Origin: Pascua guehoae
Taxonomy: Eukaryota > Basidiomycota > Tremellomycetes > Trichosporonales > Trichosporonaceae
Direction: 5' to 3'
Assembly: GCA_001600415.1 (NCBI GenBank)
Contig: BCJX01000004.1
Location: forward strand, 2,131,064 to 2,195,063
DNA length: 64,000 nt
In this document: positions 35,172-47,448 of the stretch, one piece after another
How the letters are laid out: every line of letters starts with the position of its first letter
Numbering within the stretch: the stretch's first letter is position 1
Translations under genes and position numbers: made by a program
Notes under the pieces: model-generated
The model's input: the letters and a program-made list of their open reading frames with translations, nothing else
Database searches by the model: none
What the model was told of the DNA's origin: nothing

Positions 35172-36934
35172 ATGCTCGGCGTCGACGACATTGTCCGCAT
35201 CGCCCTCCGCGAACACGACGGCACCAGTGAGCTTTACTGTTTTCGATATCACTAAGCTCTGAATTCTAACCCCAGCACCGGACCAGGCAACGTACCTCGC
35301 CACGGTCAAGCGGGCGCTCGAGCACCCTTCGGAGGTGAGCGCCGACACCGACAGCCACGACGTTCCCGGCCTGGCCTGTACTAACCCCCAGATCCCGGCA
35401 TACTCACGCACGTCCAAGCCGCTCTCGCTCGTCCGCTTCCGCTGCCTGCTGCAGGACACGGGGTACCCGTCCGAGGTGTACTTGCCTGCGGATGCCAAGG
35501 TGGAGAGCGACGACAAGGTGGACTGGAGCAAGCTCAAGGAGCGCTGGGTAGGGTGGGCAGTTGAGATCCCGGGCGAGCAGGTGTGGGCGAGTCGGGGGGA
35601 GGCCGAGGGTTCAAGCTCGGGCGCAGAGTCTGAGAGGCTGGCACAGGAGCTGTCGGCGTTGAGTGTGGACGACCCGCTCCCGCCGGTGATTGAGGGCAAG
35701 TATCCGCTGCCGGACGTGGCGTACACGGGCGCGCTGCTCAAGGTCTACGACGATGTGTCGTACCGCCCTGCATCGGCGTATGATGTTGTGGGCATTGTGT
35801 CGAGTGCACCCGTGCCGACACCCTACGAGGGGGATGAGAGCGAGGCCCCGCTGGTCCCTGCGCTGCACGTCGTGCTGCCTCCGGCACCTACGTTCCCCTC
35901 CCCTCCTCAGCCCGGGCAAGGAACGCGCGACGCGCTCGTGACGTATCTCGCATCAGCCTTTTCTCCGCCCGACGCGGTCGCCGGCGAGCTCCTCCTCCTC
36001 ACCCTCCTGTCGCACCCGTCTACGCGCCCCTCCGCCCTCCCGCCCCTCGGCACGCTGAGCCTCAACCTCATCCGCCCCGCCGTGTCCGCCCCGCGCCTCA
36101 CATCGGTCCTCGGATCCATCATGCCCGCCCTCGTCCCCCTCCCCCTCTCCCTTGACCTGCTGCACAAGACCCGCTTCCGCCCCGCGTCAAAGGACGGCAC
36201 ATCCCTCACACCCGGCGTCCTCCAGCTCGCGCCCGGAACACTGCTCGTCATCGACGAGGACGGCCTCGGCGACGGCGGCGCACTGAGCGCCACAGCCCTC
36301 CAGAACGTCCAGGCACTCGGCGAGGCCGTCCAGGACCAAATCGTAAAGTACGAGTATCCGTTCATGGACGGCCTCCGGATCGAGTGCGCACTCCGCGCAG
36401 TCGTCACGAGCGAGGGCAGGAGTCTCCTTACCGCCGACGTCTGTGTGCCCGTCACGCTTGCAGAACACCCCACACAGTCTCCTCCAAATGCACAGGGGGA
36501 AACTACCACCCCGGACCTCGCAGGCTTCCGCGCATACCTCCAGCACCACGGCGCCCCCACCCATGCCGAAAAGGTCACCATCCCCGACGCCGTCGGCGAG
36601 GCCGTCCAGGACGACTTTGTCGCCCAGCGCCGCCGCGACGGCGCCGGCAGCGTCGAGGCCGCAGAGGCGCGTCTGAAGCGCCGCATGAAGATTGCACGGT
36701 GAGTACGAGTACAGATGTCCCTGGAATGAACACTGACGTCACAGCCTCCTCGCACTCAGCTACCCCGACGCGACGCTCACCGAGGAACGGTGGCGCCGCA
36801 CAGTGGAGCTCGACGACGAGGTCGAGCGGCGCCTGGCACAGCGCGAGGCGGCGAGGCGCGAGACCAAGCTGGGCGCGCCGGCTGCGAATGGCTCAGAGAG
36901 CAAGGAGGGGGCTGGGGACGCCGACAAGGCTTGA
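35172..36934 (+). CDS. MCMBP: MCM complex-binding protein (MCMBP/ETG1-like)
   Basis: Binds MCM3-7 in place of MCM2 and helps unload or chaperone the helicase. Exons 35172-35226, 35276-35334, 35392-36698 and 36745-36934 give 536 residues. Family marks: the N-terminal block PLSLVRFRCLLQDTGYPSEVYL, the conserved LKVYDD segment, the AAA-like half with a pseudo-Walker region missing a clear P-loop (LLLLTLLSHPS), LAPGTLLVIDEDGLGDGG followed by ALQNVQALGEAVQDQ and VKYEYPFMDGL, SEGRSLLTADVCVPV, and a C-terminal Arg/Glu-rich helix. The start at 35172 has an ACCACC context; another in-frame ATG lies 48 nt upstream (35124). The C-terminal extension EERWRRTVELDDEVERRL is coiled. Confidence 0.88.
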
Positions 36935-37136
36935 GTAGAATTGTAGCCTGTGACACTGATGTATCTACGCGCATTTGCCTTTTGTTACAGTCTATGCTTT
37001 CGCTGCCTCCAGCTCTGTCGACGAAAGCGACCCGAAGGCTCTTACCCCATAAGACCCCTGGTACTCCCCCATACCTTCTATGCTCCCCGCCCCACCCGCT
37101 CTACGCTAGGAAATACATTCCATTGACAACTACGAC
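36935..37136. terminator. Convergent 3' spacer MCMBP / VMA2
   Basis: Only 202 nt separate the two stop codons, so the 3' ends must lie close or overlap. No distinct polyadenylation motif stands out. Confidence 0.35.
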
Positions 37137-39073
<1,937 letters not shown>

Positions 39074-40727
39074 GGCGGGCAGGAATACCTGTGGGTGGGA
39101 TGGAAGTTGCGAGGTTGAGGAGAGGGCTGTGCCGCGATGGAGGGGGTGGATGGGATGATGGCGTGCAACCAAGCAACCGCGGGCGGGCGGGCGGGGCAGG
39201 CAGCTGCAGGCAGGGAGGGCAGGAGTGAGTGAGTGAGGCAAGCCAAGCAGCGTCACTACTACTCTGATACCCGTTACAGCCCCATTCAGGGAAACAGACA
39301 GGGCGGCCAGCAGCTTAAATGACACGTATACAATTGCCACGTGAAGTGAAGACCTCGGCAATCACGTGCGTTTCATGTGACTAATATTTTAGGCCTGCAT
39401 GGCCATTTGTCAACCTATCCGTCAGTTGCGCAAGCCTAATTATGTTGACAACCTGTCTGGCGTCTCTCAGCCTTGGCAGTTGTTGCCATGTTCTGGACAC
39501 TAGTAAAACGCTCCTCACTTTATTCTGATGTAAACACGTAGTTATCATTCAGAGACACTCAATACTACTATCATGGGGTCAACTTATTCAATTGCACCCT
39601 TCCCGGCAGGACACCTCACCTGCGTCAAGATCACACGACGATGAGAAAAGTGAACAACACAAAGCAATGGTCGCACGCCACATAATGCGAATAAGAATAT
39701 ACTTGGCCAGCCTATACTCACCCGCCCTTTGAGCTATCACCCGCATAAAAAGTCCAAGCTAGGCCCAGAGCAGTCGAGTCCATGGGAGGAAGGGCGGGTA
39801 ACAGATGTAACAAACAAAGCCGTTGCCCATACAGTAGCCACAATCAGGGATATGTACGGCACCGATCGCGTTCTTCCACCCGGGTTTCCTCCTCTCCCTC
39901 TCGTGCTTCTTAGCGCTATGGGTCTTGATTGCACTTGCCATACCAGTCCGTCAGAGATCATATAACAGCGTGAAGACAATGTCGCGCCGCCACCATTCGT
40001 CAGTCCCAGGCACAGTGTTCACAAGTCCATTAAGGCACACGACCAAGGACGCCTCTGATGTCAACAACTAACACGCGTGTGGCTTTTGACCCTCATGGAA
40101 GCTTGGTTTGCTGCCATCTGACATGGCTGAACGTTCCCCCGCAGCCCGTGGCCAAGAAACACAGGCCGCGGCATTCGGCAACGCCGGCAGTGACATGACT
40201 TGTCGGCCATTACGTGTTGTGCCACCTGACAACTGGACCCGTCATTTGGTTTATCCTTTGCCGTTCACCGGCGGCGAACGCCGTTTGCATGCGGCAGTTG
40301 CCTCAATGACGATGTGCACATTCCACAGCACTGGATATTTCGATATCGTGAGCGAGTGCCAGGTCGAGGCATGCGGCGATCGCCTTTGGAGCTGGGGTCG
40401 GTCTTGTGCGATATCTTCAGGTGGGGTGGTCCGCCGAACGCCGTAAGGAGGATGAAGGGGAGTTGATAAAGACATGAACGGCACGCGAGCAGGTGTCTTC
40501 TTCGACCTCGACGTGGAAAGGTTTCGTCTTCAATCGTGTTATATTCCTATGCGTAATTCGACGCTGGCGCCGGTTTCGCTCCTAGTGGCAAACTAGTTTT
40601 CCGGATACGGTCGTGCGCTCTTTCAGAAATTAACTCTTTGGGTACGAGTCTCTTTCTTTACCGAGCCAGTGGTGAGTTTGCAACACCCAGGTTGAAAGGC
40701 GAGTAACTAGACAGAAGCACGCTCAAG
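39074..40727. promoter_or_regulatory. Divergent promoter VMA2 / laccase, with paired E-boxes
   Basis: 1.65 kb, AT-richer than its surroundings. Two CACGTG boxes at 39338-39343 and 39363-39368 are 25 bp apart, about 270-295 nt upstream of the VMA2 ATG. No gene is visible in the rest; the frames at 39729-39965 and 40108-40446 have no family character. Confidence 0.5.
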
Positions 40728-42909
40728 ATGGCGCGCACCCAGTCGCGACTGCTTGTGGTGTTCCTGAGCCTGTTGGCGTGGGCGGCAGCCTACTGGGCGG
40801 CCAACAAGTATGACTCGGTGCCGAGCGCGGGGGCAGAGCACAGCGCCGACAGGCGCCGGTCGGACTATACGCCCGTGCCGAAGCATGCGCCAACACCGAC
40901 CTCTACCGGGAGCCGAGGTGTGAGTACTGCGACGGCGACGGCAGCGGCGACGCGAACGCCCTTACTCGAGATGAACAATGCGCCACTGCCGACGCCGACC
41001 GAGCCCTTCTTTTCCATTCCGGGCACGGGCCTGCTGTCGCGCCCGACCAAGCCGGCATGGGGCGCGTTCTGGTCGTACCCGCAGCCGCATATTCCAGTGA
41101 CGACTGTCTCGAGCGATGCGGCCATCTTTACAGTGGCGGGGAGCCAGCCGTCGTCGCTTGCACAGGGCCCGCAGACGCGCGAGTACACGTTCAACCTGGC
41201 GTACGCTGCGGGGTATCCTGACGGGTTCCTGCGCCGGATGGCCGTGATCAACAATATGTTTCCCGGGCCGTTGATTGAGGCGAATGAAGGGGACGACATT
41301 GTGGTGCACGTGCACACCAACCTGGACCACCCGCAGAGCATCCACTGGCACGGGATGCGGCAGAACGGGACGAATGCAATGGACGGCGTCCCCGGGTTCT
41401 CGCAGTGTCCGATCCCGCCCCGGGGGTCGTTTACGTACCGCTTCAAGGCGGACGGGGTGGGCACGTTCTGGTACCACTCGCACTATGGGAATACCATGTC
41501 GGACGGCCTGGTGGGTGCGTTGCTGCTACACTCGGCCGACGACGTGCTCAAGATCGGGCAAGACTTTGACGACGACCGCGTCGTGTACCTGTCCGACTGG
41601 ATGAACGACCAGTCCGAGGTCATAGTGCGGGAGGAAGAGGACCTGAGGAAGCCCTACCGGGGCATTCCGTTTGTCGCCGAGCCCGACTCGGTGCTCATCA
41701 ATGGCGTCGGGCAAGTCAACTGCGACCGCGCCGTGCGGGGGGTCCCGTGCGCGCGCAACATGCCCCCCGCGGAGATAAAGGCGCAGGAGGGCAAACAGGT
41801 CCGACTAAGGTTGATCAATATGGGCGGACAGGGCATGATCCGGTTCTCGGTGGACAAGCACAAGCTGCGCGTCATCGAGGCCGACGACACGGCCGTCGAG
41901 GACGTGTGGGTCAACGAGATCCCCGTGGGGACGGGCGAGCGATACAGCGTAGTCATCAAGCTCGACCAGGGCGAGGTGGGCGACTCGTTCTGGATCCGCG
42001 CCCACGTCGCGACCTATTGCATCAACCAGGCCGCCCTCGTCAACGGCGTCGGGATACTCCGGTACACGGACGAGGACGGTGGCAACAGCGGCACAGACGA
42101 CCCCACGTCGGCGCCCTGGGACGACCTCGCCGACCCCAAACGCACAATCTGCAAGGATCTCGACGAATACCACCCCCTCATCCCGCGCATCCCCGAGGAC
42201 CCCCCGGAGACGGCCGACGACGCCGGCGTCATGGACGCCCTCTTTGGCGTCTTTGTCCACCCGGTCGAAAAGACAAAAATGATCGGGTTTGGCATGAACA
42301 GCGTCATGTACACAAACTACATCAACAACCCCCTCCTCAACCGCGTCATGGACGGTGCGCACATTGGCGGCGCAGAAATCGCAGCCATCACCTTCGACGG
42401 CACCGGCGCCGCAGACCTCATCGTGCGCATCAACACTACTCTCTCTCTCCCCATTCATGTACATTCAAGCTGACGCCCAGCTCAACGTCCTCGACCCACC
42501 GCCCATCGGCCACCCGTTCCACCTCCACGGCCGCCCCTTCTACATCATCGCCCGCGGCGCAGGCTACGTAAACCTCAACACGTTGCCGCTGGTACACAAG
42601 AATCTGAAAAACCCCCTCCGGCGCGACACGTTTGTCATTTCCGAACAGGCCTATGCCGTGATCCGCATAAAGCTCGACGACCCGGGCGTGTGGCCCTTAC
42701 ACTGCCACATTGGCTGGCATCTCGCGGCGGGAAAGATGGCGGCGGTCATTATCGGCACCGACTCTGTTAAGAATCAGTCAAAGCCCGAAGAGTGGCGCGC
42801 GCTCTGTGACGGCACGGATAAGAATGAGATTGGGCCAGGGAGGAGGGGGTACGTTCCCCCGCAGGGGCGGCGGGGTGTCGTTCGCGAGGTCCAGAAAACG
42901 GCTGGGTAG
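40728..42909 (+). CDS. Laccase-type multicopper oxidase with N-terminal hydrophobic anchor
   Basis: Secretory-pathway copper oxidase acting on phenols or metals. Exons 40728-42422 and 42481-42909 give 707 residues, longer than typical laccases (about 500-600) owing to a Thr/Ala/Pro-rich N-terminal stem (about 25-110). A hydrophobic stretch RLLVVFLSLLAWAAAYWA at residues 7-24 may be a signal anchor or a signal peptide. Copper ligands: L1 HWHGMRQNGTNAMDGV, L2 GTFWYHSHYGN, L3 HPFHLHGRPFYI, L4 WPLHCHIGWHLAAGKMAAV. The residue ten positions after the T1 cysteine, usually Phe/Leu/Met, is Lys here. No Fet3-type iron-binding tail or C-terminal membrane span, so a ferroxidase paired with a permease is less likely. 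The donor GTGCGC and acceptor GCTGACGCCCAG give a 58-nt intron. Confidence 0.88.
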
Positions 42910-43594
42910 GATGGAGTGTTTCGGGGTTGTCGCGGGGGGGGGGGGGGNGGCATAATCCGTGCCACCATGCCTACCGCGGAAGTGGATCGCATACCAGTGA
43001 ATGGTTGACATGCCGACAAGGTAGTAGAGTGTGATGCCAAGACCAGGGTCGTGGCCATGTATGTTATGAATCTCTTTTATGCAGAGTCTGCACATCGGCC
43101 GCCACTTGGGCCTAGTTCTCCGGAACCCAGGATTTCTGCCCCGGTCCTGTGCAGACCCGCTACCGCGAGCATTGTCCCACAGAACGGACATACAGCCGAT
43201 GCCACGATGGAGTAAATCTGTGTGGAGCTGGATATGGATCTCCTGGCCTCTGCATGACTTGCCTCCTCGCAGATCTCCCGGAGACGTTGGTTATAGTGAC
43301 ACGCCGGCCACTCTAGCCCAAGGGTCCGGTAATCACACTGCTCCAAGTCAATCAGGTGAGGTGATCTGACCTGTGCCTCGGGGACACGTCAAAACAGAGT
43401 TAGAACGAGTCTTTTGGCGCAAGGTATGCCCTCGCGGCGGTCAGCAGCTGTTCAGATCATGTGCAGTCTAGCAGATATGCAGAATACAGCGGCGAAAATG
43501 GCCGTGATACGGGCTGGGGAGATGGACACCGGTGTAAAAAGGGGCCGATGGTTGTGGTTGATGGGGAGCGATAACTTTCCCCTGTCGGGGTGGC
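42910..43594. other. Convergent spacer between laccase and PTH2
   Basis: Contains a G-rich homopolymer with one N (42935-42950). I see no gene. Confidence 0.55.
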
Positions 43595-44643
43595 TCAAAG
43601 CAACTTCAACTTGCCCGTGACCTGGTTGATCAAGCGCGCCGGCCCTGGTCCGACGCCGAGCACCGTCTTGCTCCCCGGCGCGACCTGTGTGCGGCCCGCG
43701 TCCTGGATCGTGCGCGCACAGAGGTTGAGGGAGCGGGCGTGGCGTGCGAGGGCGTCGAGCTCCTCGGTCGAGGCGGCGCGGAGGGCGATTTTGGGCTGGC
43801 CAAAGAGCTTCCACTTGGCGATGAGCTGGGGTTAGCGGGTCCTGGGGGGGGGGGGGGGGCAATCAAATCAAAGGCTGTTCAGACAGGGAGACAGGGTTGG
43901 GCGTGGGGGGACGCGTCGAGGTTGGTTCGGGGGAGGATAGTTTAGGTGCACTGGAGCGAGAGCAAGTGGGGTAGGCAGAGGTGTAACGCAGCTACCGCGC
44001 ATTGAGACGGCGCTGAGAAATCTCCAGAGCTTTCCAGCAAAGCCCCGCATCTCTCGCCATATTCCCATCCCTACTCGTTGCGCGCTCGCCATATCTGATC
44101 CCTACTCGGTGCGCCCTCGCCTCATCTCATCCCTCCCCGTTGCGCCGACTCACGTTGGGATTGCTCTTGGCAAGCGTCTCATAGCACGCGAGCGTGGCGT
44201 GCCCGCACTGCGCGCCAATCTTGCCCTTTGTCATCTTGAGCGAGTCGTTGACGACGAGGACGAGCTTGATCTCGTCGTTGCCCGCGCGCACCGCCTTGAG
44301 GTCGGCGGCGGCCGCCTCGGCCTCGTCCTCGGCATCAGAGTCGGAATCCGTCGCGCCTAGCGATTCGGGCGTGGGTGGCGAAGGCGATGCTGCGCGGTCT
44401 GCGGAACGCGCAGCGTCGCGCCCGTTGGCGCCCGAGTGCGAGCCCTTCTTCTTCGAGACGGGCGCCGAGGTGTGCACGCCGCGGACGACGACGGGGGAGA
44501 GGTACGTGCGCGCCTGGTAGCCCAGGGCGAACGCGAGCACGGTGAGGGCGAGGGGCACGGGGGCCATGGCGGCTGGGCGTATTAGTGGGGTGCGTGGGGG
44601 AGGGGGGGCGGGACGTACCTTGGAAGTGGTCACGGACGCTCAT
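43595..44643 (-). CDS. PTH2: Peptidyl-tRNA hydrolase 2
   Basis: Frees stalled peptidyl-tRNAs; archaeal/eukaryotic PTH2 fold. Exons 44643-44619, 44572-44154 and 43825-43595 give 224 residues. A membrane-type segment (APVPLALTVLAFALGYQART, about 12-31) is followed by an acidic linker (DSDSDAEDEAEAAAADLK) and then the catalytic domain: LVVNDSLKMTKGKIGAQCGH with the conserved Lys/His, ALRASTEELDALARHARS (read here with one extra Ala), IQDAGRTQVAPGSKTVLGVG, and a C-terminus VTGKLKLL that matches the family end exactly. The hydrophobic N-terminus suggests mitochondrial outer membrane anchoring, as in animal Bit1. Exon 1 carries only eight codons. Divergent from NAA50 by 246 nt. Confidence 0.93.
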
Positions 44644-44889
44644 GGCGAGTGGCAATGAGTGTGGGTTGGAGAGATGGACGTGTAGAGATGGTGTTGTCAA
44701 AGTTGGTGTATTCTGTGTATTCCGGTCAACTTCTTTTCACGTCCACGCCACACGGACATGGACGCAATCTCCGTGCCTCCTCCCGCGACACTGTCCATCT
44801 TTCGGAAACGACGCGACGACGCCCACCTCGGCCACTACCGTTTATCGTTTTGCCATCTCTCCACCTAGACTCTAGACTCGATATCTGCG

Positions 44890-46880
44890 ATGCCCCCCTC
44901 CGCCGCCGCATTCAGCACTGCGGGGACCGTGTCGTCCCCGCTCGACCTCGACGCCGTGCGCGGCGAGCACGTGGCGGTGTCCACGGGCGGGTCGCGGCGC
45001 AAGGTCTCGCCAAAGCCAAAGGTCACGCTGACGAGCTTGACGGTCAACAACGTGAGTCCCGGGAGGTGGCTCGGGGGTGGGGGGAGGACGGTTGGGAGGT
45101 TTCCGTGGTCAAGATTGGGTTATGGCGTGTTATACAAGGTCGGCCGAGGCTATGCCTGTGTCGCGGAGATGGTCGTCGGCGTGGTCGTGCACGCCGATCA
45201 CTGTCGAGACGGTAAACGGCACTGTGCCACCTGCATTGACAGACTACCCATATCTCGACCCCTGCCCTCTTCATCTCCCCCACATAGTCTACCTCCCACG
45301 GCGCCGAGGTATCCCACGCTACATCCCCACTAACACCCAGTCGGGCACACTGCGCAAGATCAACTCGGTCGTCCTCCCGATTGTATACTCTGAAAAGTTC
45401 TACAAGGACGTGCTCGACCCCGCCCTCGACGACATTAACAAGCTCGTCTACTACGCCGATATTCCCGTGGGCGCGTGCTGCTGCCGTGTGGAAAAGGACA
45501 AGGCCGGGCCGACGCTCGCCATTTTGACCCTTGCGTGAGTGAGAGGGCGGGGATTTGCGACGGTTAGCACGAGTGTGGTAGACCGTGTGCGAGGGGCGCT
45601 TGGCTGGTGTGTTGGGGAAAAAGACAAGGCGGTGGGGTTTCCCAGGCGTCAAGTGTGCTGGCACTTATCTGAGAGCTAGGAGGCCGAAGGGACCGGCTTT
45701 GGGGTCACCGAGAGCGGGGCTTCGGAGTGAGGACCGAGTGCGGTCTGACTGGACCTCGTTTTGGCGGAGTGTTATTCTGTTGCAAAGGTTCATTGGCGTT
45801 GTGCACGTCTGAGTGAGCGGAGATTGTGGGGTGCGGTGGTCTGGCGGAACGGCCTTGCCTGGCAAAGCTGGCGTGGTGGCCGAGCCGGATAAGCACAACC
45901 TGCCAGCTGGTGGCATTGGCGACCAAGTCTCGACAGGCTGGTGATTGTTTGGCACGTCCTGTCACTATGCCCGTGCTCTTTTAATTGTTTCTTGGTGGAC
46001 AATGACCCCCATCATGGATCACGGCCACCCACTCTCTCTCCCCCAGGGCTGCAACCTACAATCAACCCGCACTCCACACCCCCCCTCCCAACTCCCACTC
46101 CAACCTCCTAACTACTCCGGCCCCAACCTTTTACACCCTCCCCTCCCCCCTTCAACCACCACCCCTGACAACTTCCCCGCAAAACCACTAACATCAGCGT
46201 CCTCGCGCCCTACCGCTCCCAAGGCCTCGGCACGGCCCTCGTCCGCTCCGCCCTCCGCGCCGCCCTGCACCCCTCCCCACCCCCCGCGCCCACCCCGCCC
46301 GCCTCGGGCCCCACGACGCGCCGCGCCCTCCAGCCCGTGGCCCCCGCCAAGCCGCTGACGCGCGCGAGTGTCCACGTCCAGGTCGGCAACGACGCGGCGA
46401 GGCGGTTCTACGAGCGGCTCGGGTTTAAGGAGGTTGCTGTGTGAGTACTGCGTCTCGGTTTGGGGGTGATGAGGTCGGGGGTCTTGATCTGAAGGCAGGG
46501 GGATGAGGATCCGTCCTCGTGCCTGCGGCAATGGTGGATGCTGTGCTCGCTACGCCGCAGCTGGTAGGCTTCGGGTGATGGCCCTGACGCCTTGGAGAGG
46601 CAGCAACAAGCGAAGATGGGAAAGAGTCGGGGCAGCCAGTATTCACTCTTGCTTGGCACGGACAGATATAGGGCCCTATTCCCGCGCCTCTCCATATTCC
46701 GGCCGCATTCCCCTCCCCAACTTCTCTGTATCCTCTTGTCAACTCGCTGACGCCAGCAACGAGACATACTACTCGAAAATGGAGCCGCGCGCCGCCTGGC
46801 TCCTCGTCTGCGACGACATTGGCGCGGCGCTCGGCGAGCCCAACGGCGTCCCCAATGGCGAGAACGGCGCGTCGGCATAG
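44890..46880 (+). CDS. NAA50: N-alpha-acetyltransferase 50 (Nat5/San), GNAT fold
   Basis: Acetylates N-termini of Met-hydrophobic proteins and lysines, usually docked on NatA. Exons 44890-45051, 45341-45534, 46198-46440 and 46757-46880 give 240 residues, against about 170 in animals. Marks: LRKINSVVLPIVYSEKFYKD, VGACCCRVEKD, the acetyl-CoA loop LAPYRSQGLGTALV, VHVQVGNDAARRFYERLGF, and NETYYSKMEPRAAWLL rebuilt over the last junction. An insert of about 35 Pro/Ala/Thr-rich residues lies between the CoA loop and the VHVQ strand, and an N-terminal extension of about 50 residues precedes the fold. Intron 2 is 663 nt and intron 3 is 316 nt, long for this window. Confidence 0.93.
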
Positions 46881-47448
46881 GCGCGACTAGAGACTGGGGG
46901 CTGGCTGGTGGCTGGGGCTGCGCCGGCTGTGGCCGGTATTTGTGGCTCGCATTGGTGACGGTGTGCCGATGAGACTGTTTGCTACAACGTTGCAGTGTGT
47001 GTTGTATTACCAGCACTCACACCTGCACCCAAACCCCCATCCCCACTGGCGCTCATTCATAGTGTCAGTCACCCCTTTGAGCTTCGGCATCTCGGCATCT
47101 CACGATCGATACGGCCTGTACGGCCGGGTACATGCAACGTCTGCATTGTGGCTTTTCTTTTGTGCCTGCAGTTTTGGCGCGTGCGACGGGCACGACGGGA
47201 CTATGATATGGTATTGATATGGCTCGCGTTTCTTGCCGCGTTTTTGTATGGACGGCGGGGTAGTCACCGTGATGGTGCGTGTGCTAGAAACCTATGTCCC
47301 CACATGCTGTTCGACTGGAAATGGCCGGTCGGGACGAAGACAACCACTCGTTTGACAGCAAGCTAGTGCGCTTGTGCGCCGATCCTCCGCTTGTGGCGGT
47401 ACATTGTCCAGAACTGGGAATGTGCCTCGTGGCACCCAAACTCGCCAG
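46881..47448. other. Convergent spacer NAA50 / Myb-SANT gene
   Basis: 568 nt with no coding signal recognised. Confidence 0.5.

Noticed and set aside
40728..42909. Fet3-type ferroxidase as identity of the multicopper oxidase
   Set aside because: No C-terminal membrane span and no neighbouring Ftr1 permease; laccase-type motifs fit better.
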